A DNA stretch of 64,000 nt from an uncultured Gammaproteobacteria bacterium. Its GTDB lineage: Bacteria > Pseudomonadota > Gammaproteobacteria > HK1. A model generated the notes under the pieces. It searched no databases. It was given only the letters and a program-made list of their open reading frames with translations, and had not been told where the DNA came from. Made by a program: the position numbers and the translations under genes. Below are positions 55,701 to 64,000 of this stretch, piece after piece (within the stretch, counting starts at the first letter, position 1; every line of letters starts with the position of its first letter). The stretch spans positions 2,657,001-2,721,000 of the forward strand of contig OY282353.1 in the NCBI GenBank assembly GCA_958295465.1, read 5' to 3'.

Positions 55701-58678
55701 AATGGCGCCTCAAGCATGAGGTCCTCGACGGGAAGACCGGGGCGGTCGTCGCGGGAAGGAACGATCCTGTCAACGAAGATCTGCTCCGTCGGATATTCGG
55801 CGCCGGCCACGAATCGATCGAGGTGTTCCAGACCCGCCGTGACGATCCGAGGTTCGTCGATCTCGTCATGGAGCATGGTGACGAGTCGGACATCATCGAT
55901 GCGCTCAAGACCCTTGTCGACATCAAGAACGGAACCGGCATGGTCGACGACATCGACCATCTCGGGAATCGGCGCATCCGCTGCGTCGGCGAGATGGCGG
56001 AGAACCAGTTCCGCATCGGCTTGGTGAGGGTCGAGCGCGCCGTCAAGGAACGTCTGAGCCTGGCCGAGACCGAGGAACTCATGCCGCAGGAACTCATCAA
56101 CGCGAAGCCGGTGTCGGCGGTCGTCAAGGAATTCTTCGGATCCAGCCAGTTGTCGCAGTTCATGGATCAGAACAACCCGCTTTCCGAGGTCACGCACAAG
56201 CGCCGCGTCTCCGCGCTCGGTCCGGGCGGACTGACACGCGAGCGTGCCGGGTTCGAAGTCCGCGACGTTCATCCCACCCACTACGGGCGGGTCTGCACGA
56301 TCGAGACCCCCGAGGGTCCGAACATCGGCCTCATCAACTCGCTCGCGGTCTATGCCCGGACGAACCGGTACGGGTTTCTCGAAACCCCGTATCGAAAGGT
56401 GGAGTCCGGGCGGGTCACCGACGAGATCGACTATCTGTCCGCCATCGAGGAAGGGCAGTTCGTCATCGCGCAGGCGAATGCGGCCCTCGACGGAGAGGGC
56501 CGGCTGGTCGACAGCCTCGTAACGTGCCGGCGCCGGAACGAGGCCACGCTCTCGTCGCCGGACCGCGTGCAGTACATGGACATCTCGCCGAAGCAGATCG
56601 TCTCGGTGGCGGCATCGCTGATCCCGTTTCTTGAGCACGATGACGCAAACCGCGCGCTGATGGGCTCGAACATGCAGCGCCAGGCGGTGCCGACCCTGAA
56701 GACCGAGACGCCTCTGGTCGGAACCGGGATGGAGGGCATCGTCGCGATCGATTCAGGGGTGACGGTGGTCGCCAGGCGGGGCGGTACGGTGGATTCGGTC
56801 GATGCCGCGCGTATCGTGGTCCGGGTCAATGACCGCGAGACCATCGCCGGGGAGCCGGGGGTCGACATCTACAACCTCGTCAAATACACGCGCTCGAACC
56901 AGAACACGTGCATCAACCAACGGCCGCTGGTGAAGCCGGGGGATCGGATCGCGCGTGACGACGTGCTCGCGGACGGACCTTCGACGGATATGGGAGAGCT
57001 CGCTCTCGGACAGAACATGCTCGTCGCGTTCATGCCGTGGAACGGATACAACTTCGAGGACTCGATCCTGATTTCGGAGCGGGTGGTCGAGGAGGATCGC
57101 TACACCACGGTCCACATCGAGGAGCTGGTGTGTTTTGCACGGGACACGAAGCTCGGACCGGAAGACGTCACCTCCGACATCCCCAACGTCAGCGAGAGTG
57201 CGCTCTCCAAGCTGGACGAATCCGGCATCGTCTATGTCGGGGCGGAGGTCAAGACCGGGGACATCCTGGTCGGCAAGGTGACGCCGAAGGGCGAGACCCA
57301 GCTCACACCGGAAGAGAAACTTCTCCGCGCGATCTTCGGCGAGAAGGCGTCGGACGTGAAGGATACGTCGCTACGCGTTCCGTCCGGGATGAACGGCATG
57401 ATCATCAACGTCCAGGTGTTCACCCGCGACGGAGTGGAGAAGGACGCCCGGGCCAAGCAGATCGAGGAGTCGGAGCTGGAGAAGGTTCGCAAGGATCTGG
57501 ATGACCAGTACCGAATTCTCTCGGACGACATTTACCTGCGGCTCGAGCGGTTGCTCGTCGGCGAGGTCGCGGACGGCGGCCCGGACGGTCTCGGCGGTGG
57601 CGCGCGAATCACGAAGGACTACCTTTGCGGCATCGACCGCCAGATGTGGTTCGAGATCCGGCTGAGCAGCGACGAAGCCAACGAGCAACTCGAAAAGGCG
57701 CGCGAGCAGCTTGAAACGCAGAAGGCCCGGCTCGACGAGTATTTCGAGGAGAAGAAGGGGAAGCTCACCTCGGGGGACGATCTCGCGCCGGGGGTGTTGA
57801 AGATGGTGAAGGTCTACCTCGCGGTGAAGCGCCGTGTGCAGCCCGGCGACAAGATGGCCGGCCGGCACGGTAACAAGGGCGTGATCTCGATGATCGTCCC
57901 GGTGGAAGACATGCCGTACACGAGTGACGGGACACCGGTCGACATCGTCCTGAACCCGCTTGGAGTGCCGTCTCGAATGAACGTCGGCCAAGTTCTGGAG
58001 GCGCATCTCGGTTGGGCTGCGAAGGAGCTCGGTCACATGGTGTCGCGCATGCTCGATACGTGCGAAAAATCATCGAAGCTCCGCCGGTTCTTGCAGGAGG
58101 TGTACGCGACCGAAGGCAAGGGGAATCCGATCGACAGGTTGAGCGATGCCGAGGTCCGCGGGTTGGCGGGCAACCTCCGGGGCGGCGTGCCCATGGCTAC
58201 GCCGGTGTTCGACGGCGCCGGCGAGTCGGAGATCAAGGATCTGCTCGCGCTCGCGGGGCTGCCGCGCGACGGTCAGACGCATCTCTTCGACGGACGGACC
58301 GGTGATGCGTTCGACCGGCCGGTGACGGTCGGGTACATGTACATGCTGAAGCTCAACCACCTCGTGGACGACAAGATGCACGCGAGGTCGACGGGACCGT
58401 ACAGCCTGGTGACGCAGCAGCCGCTCGGTGGCAAGGCGCAGTTCGGCGGCCAGCGTTTCGGAGAGATGGAGGTCTGGGCCCTGGAGGCCTACGGCGCATC
58501 CTATACGTTGCAGGAGATGCTGACCGTGAAATCGGATGACGTGAACGGTCGTACGAGGATGTACAAGAATATCGTCGACGACGAGCACCGGATGGAAGCG
58601 GGTATGCCGGAATCCTTCAACGTGCTGATGAAGGAGATCCGGTCGCTCGGGATCGATATCGAGCTGGAGCACGACTGA
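52703..58678 (+). CDS. rpoB: RNA polymerase beta subunit with N-terminal PD-(D/E)XK nuclease-like fusion
   Basis: One uninterrupted frame of 1991 codons from ATG 52703, with GGAGG seven bases upstream at the usual rpoB position. Residues 50-335 form a restriction-endonuclease-like domain of PGN_0703/PDDEXK_13 character: [20 protein letters not shown]162 in [12 protein letters not shown]179-W-K181 in [30 protein letters not shown], then [11 protein letters not shown]. Residues 340-385 are an Ala/Glu/Pro linker ([20 protein letters not shown]). Residues 385-490 hold a second small domain ([40 protein letters not shown], ending TRGARYKR). The RpoB core starts at 541 ([20 protein letters not shown]) and runs normally to [10 protein letters not shown]. 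No Met precedes the core; GTG 54251 (codon 517, GGAGG five bases upstream) is the only plausible internal start and would give 1475 aa. The core has an extra segment, about residues 965-1050, before the intact rifampicin region [20 protein letters not shown]. Confidence 0.93.
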   Translation: MRDFGKAARKQQADFRDKSTTISDQGRSPSDDKGQGHGHLLATGCEDENLYPSLRGEAGARRFFEERGIKWHRTERSGDAVGEDGPTRNMASSQVACVNFLLPLAGIPGALTAVIGAIDDDVKGIVDIRHEGRTSPVEFEWIGLGGSLEGGTTCGANNTSVDAFVIADTDAGRRAYLMEWKYVEDYKFDEDKGEGPAGETRRGRYSDPYSAESSAFSGEVPMGELLYEPFYQLMRLRLLADRMVANREMDVTDAKVVVVVPEGNSEYRERITSPPLAERFPQHKTVSDVMRATLKDPDATFASICPSVLLDVVERKCDSDATRDWVAYQRERYGLRRIAVAKEPVATRNVVAAEEPVVEKTPAVAEELAAAEKPVAAEKPASPVYTFNPGPFSDVFDTDLGRELWDFLTRESTIKLMEDASDRGRPAVEPLQEPLLEQFGQAVEESRIKQMIGRMIRQVLERPGSDYELASDAIAVRDKKLVTRGARYKRRIPGPSEKSITEKAFAAGEDTAAEEPVEVVGRTVIAEKATFARKSDPSEPSFTEKKRIRKDFGKRPSILGVPYLLAIQLDSYRDFLQEGVAVEERTERGLHAAFKSVFPIESYSGDAALEYVSYRLEKPTFDVSECRLRGKTYAASLRVTLRLVLYEKETGGARAAKDAGRVVKDVKEQEVYMGEIPLMTDTGTFIVNGTERVIVAQLHRSPGVFFEHDRGKTHSSGKLLFSARVIPYRGSWLDFEFDPKDLVHVRIDRRRKLPATILLRALGYSSEEILGRFFELNTFELTPEGVRFKLIPERLRGEVAAFDVKDGKGKVFVEAGRRITAKHIREMTKANLDTPEVVDDYAFGRNLGLDVVDEKTGEVIASANDEVTGELLDKLREHGVKRFETLYTNDVDRGPFMSRTLTADTTQGQLEAQVEIYRMMRPGEPPTKEAAQSLFHNLFFSAERYDISPVGRMKFNRRVGRSREEGPGIIYDGKYIRSYLGYDEKAIEKGGRLRTEAKGKWRLKHEVLDGKTGAVVAGRNDPVNEDLLRRIFGAGHESIEVFQTRRDDPRFVDLVMEHGDESDIIDALKTLVDIKNGTGMVDDIDHLGNRRIRCVGEMAENQFRIGLVRVERAVKERLSLAETEELMPQELINAKPVSAVVKEFFGSSQLSQFMDQNNPLSEVTHKRRVSALGPGGLTRERAGFEVRDVHPTHYGRVCTIETPEGPNIGLINSLAVYARTNRYGFLETPYRKVESGRVTDEIDYLSAIEEGQFVIAQANAALDGEGRLVDSLVTCRRRNEATLSSPDRVQYMDISPKQIVSVAASLIPFLEHDDANRALMGSNMQRQAVPTLKTETPLVGTGMEGIVAIDSGVTVVARRGGTVDSVDAARIVVRVNDRETIAGEPGVDIYNLVKYTRSNQNTCINQRPLVKPGDRIARDDVLADGPSTDMGELALGQNMLVAFMPWNGYNFEDSILISERVVEEDRYTTVHIEELVCFARDTKLGPEDVTSDIPNVSESALSKLDESGIVYVGAEVKTGDILVGKVTPKGETQLTPEEKLLRAIFGEKASDVKDTSLRVPSGMNGMIINVQVFTRDGVEKDARAKQIEESELEKVRKDLDDQYRILSDDIYLRLERLLVGEVADGGPDGLGGGARITKDYLCGIDRQMWFEIRLSSDEANEQLEKAREQLETQKARLDEYFEEKKGKLTSGDDLAPGVLKMVKVYLAVKRRVQPGDKMAGRHGNKGVISMIVPVEDMPYTSDGTPVDIVLNPLGVPSRMNVGQVLEAHLGWAAKELGHMVSRMLDTCEKSSKLRRFLQEVYATEGKGNPIDRLSDAEVRGLAGNLRGGVPMATPVFDGAGESEIKDLLALAGLPRDGQTHLFDGRTGDAFDRPVTVGYMYMLKLNHLVDDKMHARSTGPYSLVTQQPLGGKAQFGGQRFGEMEVWALEAYGASYTLQEMLTVKSDDVNGRTRMYKNIVDDEHRMEAGMPESFNVLMKEIRSLGIDIELEHD

Positions 58679-58758
58679 AGCCGCACGGGCGAAGTACTCG
58701 GGAGCGAGAGTTCGATGCAAGCTGGCCGCACATCCCTCGGGCGAGGGCGGAGGTCGAG

Positions 58759-61700
58759 ATGAAGGATTTGCTCAATCTGCTGAGACAGCAAGGTCAGATC
58801 GAAGGATTCGATGCCATCCGGATCGGACTCGCATCTCCAGACAAGATCAAGTCATGGTCCTACGGCGAGGTAAAGAAGCCGGAGACCATCAACTACCGCA
58901 CGTTCAAGCCCGAGCGCGACGGCCTGTTCTGCGCGAAGATCTTCGGGCCGGTCAAGGACTACGAATGCCTGTGCGGCAAGTACAAGCGCCTGAAGCATCG
59001 GGGAGTCATCTGCGAGAAGTGCGGGGTCGAGGTCACCCTCACGAGGGTCCGCCGAGAGCGTATGGGACACATCGAGCTTGCGAGTCCGGTCGCCCACATC
59101 TGGTACTTGAAGTCCCTGCCGTCGCGCATGGGGTTGCTTCTGGACATGACGCTGCGCGACATCGAGCGGATCCTCTACTTCGAAGCATTCGTCGTGAGCG
59201 ACCCGGGCATGACGGACCTCGAGCGGGGACAGTTGCTGACCGATGAAATGTACTTCGATGCACTCGAGAAGCACGGTGACGATTTTGAAGCAAAGATGGG
59301 CGCCGAGGCGATCTACGATTTGCTGCGTTCCATCGATCTCGATGAAGAAATCGCAGCGTTGCGGGAGGAGTTGCCGAAGACCGGCTCGGAATCGAAGATC
59401 AAGAAGCTTTCGAAGCGTCTCAAGCTGATGGAAGCATTCAAGAGCTCCGGCAACAAGCCGGAATGGATGGTAATGCGCGTATTGCCGGTGCTGCCGCCGG
59501 AGCTCCGGCCGCTCGTGCCGCTCGATGGCGGGCGGTTTGCGACCTCCGATCTCAACGACCTGTATCGGAGGGTCATCAATCGCAACAACCGTCTGAAGCG
59601 ACTTCTCGCACTCAATGCGCCCGATATCATCGTACGTAACGAAAAACGCATGTTGCAGGAAGCGGTCGACGCACTGCTCGACAACGGACGGCGCGGTCGT
59701 GCAATCACCGGCGCCAACAAGCGCCCCCTCAAGTCGCTTGCCGACATGATCAAGGGCAAGCAGGGCCGGTTTCGGCAAAATCTGCTCGGCAAGCGCGTCG
59801 ACTACTCCGGGCGCTCGGTGGTGGTCGTCGGTCCGACCCTCAAGCTTCATCAATGCGGGTTACCGAAGAAGATGGCGCTGGAGCTGTTCAAGCCGTTCGT
59901 CTTCGGAAAGCTCGAGCGTCGTGGCCTTGCGACCACGATCAAGGCTGCCAAGAGGATCGTCGAGCGAGAAGGTCCCGAGGTGTGGGACATCCTCGAGGAG
60001 GTCATTCGTGAGCATCCGGTTCTCCTCAACCGCGCGCCCACCTTGCATCGGCTCGGCATCCAGGCGTTCGAGCCCATTCTGATCGAAGGCAAGGCGATAC
60101 AGCTTCACCCGCTCGTCTGCACCGCGTTCAATGCAGACTTCGACGGCGACCAGATGGCGGTTCACGTTCCGTTGTCCATCGAAGCCCAGCTCGAGGCGCG
60201 GACCCTGATGATGTCGACCAACAACATCCTGTCTCCGGCGCACGGCGAGCCGATCATCGTGCCGACCCAGGACGTGGTGCTCGGCCTGTACTACATGACG
60301 CGGGAGCGGATGGACGCGCGCGGCACCGGAATGGTGTTCGCCGACGTGGCCGAGGTTCACCGGGCGTTTCAGTCCGGTGCGGTCGAGCTCCACGCGAAGA
60401 TCAGGGCGCGCATCCGCGATGTCGTCTTCTCCGACGAAGGCGAAACGATCGAGCGGGTTCAGTTGTGGGACACCACGGCCGGCCGGGCGCTTCTTTCCGA
60501 GATCATGCCCCCCGGGCTCTCGTTCGACCTCGTGAATCGCCTGATGAACAAGAAGGCGGTTTCGTCGCTGATCAACGCCTGCTACCGCAGGGTGGGGTTG
60601 AAGGAGACGGTGGTGTTCGCCGACCAGCTCATGTACATGGGCTTCAACTACGCGACACGCGCCGGCATCTCCATCGGGGTGGAGGACATGGCGGTGCCGG
60701 ACGAGAAGAAGTCGATCCTCGGCAAGGCGGAGAAGGCGGTGAAGGAGATCGAGGATCAGTACGCATCCGGTCTGGTGACACAGGGCGAGCGTTACAACAA
60801 GGTCGTCGACATCTGGTCGTACACCAACGAGCGGGTGGCCAAGGCGATGATGGAGAAGATCGGCACCGAAACCGTCCATGACAAGGACGGCAGTCTCGTC
60901 GAGCAGCCGTCGTTCAACTCCATCTACATGATGGCCGACTCCGGAGCCCGCGGCTCCGCGGCGCAGATCCGGCAGCTCGCGGGTATGCGCGGCCTGATGG
61001 CCAAGCCCGACGGCTCGATCATCGAGACGCCCATCACCGCGAACTTCCGTGAGGGTCTGGACGTCCTCCAGTACTTCATTTCGACCCACGGCGCCCGGAA
61101 GGGCTTGGCCGACACCGCGCTGAAGACTGCGAACTCGGGCTATCTCACCCGGCGTCTGGTCGACGTCGCGCAGGACCTCGTCGTGACCGAGGTGGACTGC
61201 GGCACGGACAAGGGCCTGGTGCTCACGCCGCTTATCGAGGGCGGAGACGTGGTCGAGCCGTTGCGGGAGCGGGTGCTCGGCCGGGTGACGGCGGTCGATC
61301 TTGCCCTCCCCGGGGATTCCGGGGTCGCGGTCGAGAGAGGAACCATGCTCGACGAGCGATGGGTGGACCGGCTCGAGCACATCGGAATCGACGAGGTCAA
61401 GGTGCGTTCCCCAATCACCTGCGAGACCCGGTTCGGTGTGTGCGCGGCGTGTTACGGGCGGGATCTCGCGCGCGGAGAGCGGGTCAACATCGGAGAGTCG
61501 GTCGGGGTGGTCGCCGCGCAGTCGATCGGCGAGCCGGGAACCCAGTTGACGATGCGCACGTTCCACATCGGCGGCGCGGCGTCACGGGCCGCCGCGATGG
61601 ACAACGTCTCCGTCAAGGGAGACGGCGTGGTCCGGCTTCATAACCTGAACGTCGTGCGGCACAGGGATGGACACTATGTCGCGGTCACGCGCTCCGGCGA

Positions 61701-62967
61701 GCTGTCGATCACCGACGAGCATGGCCGCCAGCGCGAGCGGTACCGGATCCCCTATGGCGCCGAATTGTCGGTAGGCGAGGGTGATCCGGTCACCGGCGGC
61801 CAGATGGTGGCGAAGTGGGACCCGCATACGCATCCGGTGATTTCGGAAGTGGCGGGACGGGTTCGATTGAGCGACGCGGTGGACGGCGTGACGGTGCAGT
61901 CACAGGTCGATGAGGTCACGGGGCTTAGCCGGATCGTGGTCATGGATCCCAAGCACCGCAGTGCCGCGGCGAAGGATCTGCGCCCGATGGTGCGTCTGGT
62001 CGACGAGAACGAAGAAGAGCTCCGGCTGCCGGGCACCGACGCTCCGGTCCACTACGTGCTCTCGTCCGGTGCATTCATCACCGTGCAGGAAGGTGGTGAG
62101 GTCGGGATTGGCGACGTGATCGCCAGGGCCGCGGAGTCTTCCAAGACCCGCGACATCACCGGCGGCCTGCCGCGGGTCGCGGACCTGTTCGAGGCGCGCA
62201 AGCCGAAGGAGGTGGCAGTGCTGGCCGAGGTGAGCGGGACAGTCAGCTTCGGCAGGGAGACCAAGGGCAAGCATCGCCTCATCATCACCGACGAAAAGGG
62301 TGACCAGCACGATATGCTCGTGCCGAAATGGCGCCACATCCTCGTGTTCGAGGGCGAGCACGTCAAGCGGGGTGAGGTGGTCGTCGATGGGATGCCGAGC
62401 TCGCATGACATCCTGCGTTTGCTCGGGGTGAGTGCGCTGGCGAAGTACATAGTGAACGAGGTACAGGAGGTCTACCGGCTCCAGGGTGTGAAAATCAACG
62501 ACAAGCACATCGAAGTCATCGTGCGCCAGATGCTGCGAAAGGCCGAGATCGACGCCCCCGGCGACACGAGGCTTCTGCGCGGGGAGCAACTCGACCGAGC
62601 CAGGGTGCTTGAAGAGAACGAGCGGGTGTGCGAGGAGGGTGGTAAGCAGGCCAGTTGGTCGCCGGTGCTGCTCGGCATCACGAAGGCGTCGTTGGCGACT
62701 GAATCCTTCATTTCCGCTGCATCGTTCCAGGAGACGACCCGGGTACTGACCGAGGCCTCCGTCAACGGGAAGATCGACGCACTCCGAGGGCTCAAGGAGA
62801 ACGTCATCGTCGGCCGGCTCATTCCATCCGGTACCGGCTTGGCGTATCACGCGGATCGGCGCAGGCGCCAAGCGCTCGACGAGGAACTGCTGGAACCGCA
62901 GGCGGTGGAGGAGGCGTTCGCCAATGCCTTGGCCGAGGAGGACGCGCGTTCCGAGCAATCCGGTTAG
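58759..62967 (+). CDS. rpoC: RNA polymerase beta' subunit
   Basis: 1402 aa, close to the E. coli length. N-terminal zinc ribbon [20 protein letters not shown]; catalytic Mg motif [16 protein letters not shown]; trigger-loop and bridge-helix region around [20 protein letters not shown] and [15 protein letters not shown]; second zinc site [25 protein letters not shown] six bases before ATG 58759. No unusual extension, in contrast to its partner subunit. Confidence 0.98.
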   Translation: MKDLLNLLRQQGQIEGFDAIRIGLASPDKIKSWSYGEVKKPETINYRTFKPERDGLFCAKIFGPVKDYECLCGKYKRLKHRGVICEKCGVEVTLTRVRRERMGHIELASPVAHIWYLKSLPSRMGLLLDMTLRDIERILYFEAFVVSDPGMTDLERGQLLTDEMYFDALEKHGDDFEAKMGAEAIYDLLRSIDLDEEIAALREELPKTGSESKIKKLSKRLKLMEAFKSSGNKPEWMVMRVLPVLPPELRPLVPLDGGRFATSDLNDLYRRVINRNNRLKRLLALNAPDIIVRNEKRMLQEAVDALLDNGRRGRAITGANKRPLKSLADMIKGKQGRFRQNLLGKRVDYSGRSVVVVGPTLKLHQCGLPKKMALELFKPFVFGKLERRGLATTIKAAKRIVEREGPEVWDILEEVIREHPVLLNRAPTLHRLGIQAFEPILIEGKAIQLHPLVCTAFNADFDGDQMAVHVPLSIEAQLEARTLMMSTNNILSPAHGEPIIVPTQDVVLGLYYMTRERMDARGTGMVFADVAEVHRAFQSGAVELHAKIRARIRDVVFSDEGETIERVQLWDTTAGRALLSEIMPPGLSFDLVNRLMNKKAVSSLINACYRRVGLKETVVFADQLMYMGFNYATRAGISIGVEDMAVPDEKKSILGKAEKAVKEIEDQYASGLVTQGERYNKVVDIWSYTNERVAKAMMEKIGTETVHDKDGSLVEQPSFNSIYMMADSGARGSAAQIRQLAGMRGLMAKPDGSIIETPITANFREGLDVLQYFISTHGARKGLADTALKTANSGYLTRRLVDVAQDLVVTEVDCGTDKGLVLTPLIEGGDVVEPLRERVLGRVTAVDLALPGDSGVAVERGTMLDERWVDRLEHIGIDEVKVRSPITCETRFGVCAACYGRDLARGERVNIGESVGVVAAQSIGEPGTQLTMRTFHIGGAASRAAAMDNVSVKGDGVVRLHNLNVVRHRDGHYVAVTRSGELSITDEHGRQRERYRIPYGAELSVGEGDPVTGGQMVAKWDPHTHPVISEVAGRVRLSDAVDGVTVQSQVDEVTGLSRIVVMDPKHRSAAAKDLRPMVRLVDENEEELRLPGTDAPVHYVLSSGAFITVQEGGEVGIGDVIARAAESSKTRDITGGLPRVADLFEARKPKEVAVLAEVSGTVSFGRETKGKHRLIITDEKGDQHDMLVPKWRHILVFEGEHVKRGEVVVDGMPSSHDILRLLGVSALAKYIVNEVQEVYRLQGVKINDKHIEVIVRQMLRKAEIDAPGDTRLLRGEQLDRARVLEENERVCEEGGKQASWSPVLLGITKASLATESFISAASFQETTRVLTEASVNGKIDALRGLKENVIVGRLIPSGTGLAYHADRRRRQALDEELLEPQAVEEAFANALAEEDARSEQSG

Positions 62968-63039
62968 ATCCAGGCTGCGGTTGCCGGCCCCCGAGTCCTT
63001 GCTGCCGATTGAGATCAACGGAGCCGATACCGGACGGAC

Positions 63040-63066
63040 TTGACGTTACCCTGCCATCTCTATAAA
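63040..63066 (+). promoter_or_regulatory. candidate promoter of the str (rpsL-rpsG) operon
   Basis: TTGACG (63040-63045), 15-bp spacer, TATAAA (63061-63066), in the 263-bp gap after rpoC. A perfect palindrome CCCCGATATCGGGG (63124-63137) lies between this and rpsL and could be a leader hairpin or attenuator. Confidence 0.55.
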
Positions 63067-63230
63067 GTCCGCCAGCTTGTGCTCCGTGAGCGGGTTGGAA
63101 CCCGAAACAGCGTGCATCGGCGCCCCCGATATCGGGGCCGGGGATCGAACCGCAACACCTGCCTGGCCAGCCTCTTCCATTGGATCGAGAACGGGGCCAT
63201 TGTCCATTCATCCGGAACGAGCGGGAACGC

Positions 63231-63605
63231 ATGACGACGATCAATCAGTTGGTGCGCAAACCGCGCAAGCACCAGCACAAGAAGAGCAACGTTCCTGCGC
63301 TGCAGAGCTGTCCGCAGCGCAGGGGCGTATGCACGCGCGTCTACACCACGACGCCGAAAAAGCCGAATTCCGCGCTGCGAAAGGTCGCGAAGGTTCGGTT
63401 GACGAGCGGGGAAGAGGTCATCACCTATATCGGCGGTGAGGGGCATAATCTCCAGGAACACTCGGTCATCCTGATTCGGGGGGGGCGCGTGAAGGATCTT
63501 CCGGGCGTCAGGTATCACGTCGTCCGTGGCAGTCTGGATACGTCGGGGGTCTCGGATCGCCGCCAAGGCCGCTCCAAGTACGGCGCGAAGCGCCCAAAGG
63601 GTTGA
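63231..63605 (+). CDS. rpsL: ribosomal protein S12
   Basis: 124 aa from ATG 63231: [20 protein letters not shown], then [20 protein letters not shown] and [16 protein letters not shown]. The streptomycin-determining residues are wild type ([19 protein letters not shown]). Only a weak RBS. Confidence 0.97.
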   Translation: MTTINQLVRKPRKHQHKKSNVPALQSCPQRRGVCTRVYTTTPKKPNSALRKVAKVRLTSGEEVITYIGGEGHNLQEHSVILIRGGRVKDLPGVRYHVVRGSLDTSGVSDRRQGRSKYGAKRPKG

Positions 63606-63618
63606 TGGATCACGAGCC

Positions 63619-64000
63619 ATGCCGCGCCGCCGCGAAATCCCGCAACGCACCATTCTTCCGGATCCGAAGTTCGGAGACGGCACGCTCGCCAAGTTCATGA
63701 ACGTTCTCATGCTCGATGGAAAGAAATCCGTTGCGGAGCGGATGGTCTACGGCGCGCTCGATACCGTCGCCAACCGCACCAAGGAAGATCCGATTGAAGT
63801 CTTCAACCGGGCGCTGGACAACGTGCGTCCGGTGGTCGAGGTGAAATCGCGTCGGGTCGGTGGCGCCACCTACCAGGTTCCGGTGGAAGTGCGGACTTCA
63901 CGCAGGACCGCGCTTGCCATGCGGTGGCTGGTCGATGCGGCGCGGAGGCGCAACGAGAAATCCATGGGGCAGCGCCTTGCCCAGGAATTCATCGATGCGT
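63619..64000 (+). CDS. rpsG: ribosomal protein S7, 5' part
   Basis: ATG 63619, 13 bases after the rpsL stop: [20 protein letters not shown], then [56 protein letters not shown]. The frame is open to the window edge (127 codons of about 156). S7 nucleates the 30S head and regulates the operon. Confidence 0.97.
   Translation, partial: MPRRREIPQRTILPDPKFGDGTLAKFMNVLMLDGKKSVAERMVYGALDTVANRTKEDPIEVFNRALDNVRPVVEVKSRRVGGATYQVPVEVRTSRRTALAMRWLVDAARRRNEKSMGQRLAQEFIDA

Noticed and set aside
53339..56638. 1099-codon antisense frame across rpoB
   Set aside because: Shadow of the GC3-biased sense gene; no domain or RBS.

Overview
The window is GC-rich DNA from a gammaproteobacterium. Three things point there: the tRNA-Tyr/Gly/Thr-tuf-tRNA-Trp-secE-nusG-rplKAJL-rpoBC-rpsLG order, the dprA-topA-(purE)-tsaC-hemF cluster, and an RF2 gene with the classic +1 frameshift site. 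I cannot name a genus. Carnitine-type dehydrogenase, D-amino-acid dehydrogenase, an indolepyruvate oxidoreductase and many toxin-antitoxin and restriction genes would suit a host-associated or metabolically broad lineage, but that is inference.

Layout. 1-3 kb: end of sucC, sucD, an aberrant orphan HicB and a NuoE-NuoF fused flavoprotein. 3-33.5 kb is an accessory region. It holds a HigBA-like pair, a frameshifted dehydrogenase, an AAA ATPase coupled to a small ExK nuclease-like protein, an SDR, a restriction-modification pair whose methyltransferase carries its own XRE repressor domain, a decayed nucleotidyltransferase toxin locus, a frameshifted YafY regulator, a RidA, an McrBC system whose mcrB is split by a complete IS4-type insertion sequence with 9-bp target duplications, two VapBC pairs, GloA, three lipoproteins, a MORN protein and a truncated AlbA_2 protein. 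Among these lie tandem repeats and gene fragments. Three of the fragments are partial copies of genes that are intact elsewhere in the window (nuoEF once, the indolepyruvate oxidoreductase twice), so the region is a mosaic of segmental duplications, transposase relics and REP-like palindromes. One palindrome element sits in frame inside the 1194-aa oxidoreductase.

33.5-47 kb returns to housekeeping genes: ridA-dadA, a COG4324-like metallopeptidase lipoprotein, prfB, lysS, def, dprA, topA, purE (frameshifted), tsaC and hemF. 47-64 kb is the tRNA-tuf-secE-nusG-rplKAJL-rpoBC-str super-operon.

The most striking object is rpoB. A single open frame of 1991 codons, with a good ribosome binding site at the usual place after rplL, carries about 540 residues ahead of the RpoB core. 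These contain a PD-(D/E)XK nuclease-like domain of the PGN_0703 (PDDEXK_13-like) kind, an Ala/Glu/Pro linker and a second small domain. No normal rpoB start codon remains at the core boundary; a GTG with a GGAGG 24 codons upstream of the core is the only plausible internal start. The RpoB core also has an extra segment of roughly 80-90 residues just before the rifampicin region. Several genes (carnitine-type dehydrogenase, YafY, a secreted protein, purE) are broken by small indels. Some of these may be assembly errors, because purE should be needed and two or three of the breaks are missing bases in short homopolymer runs.
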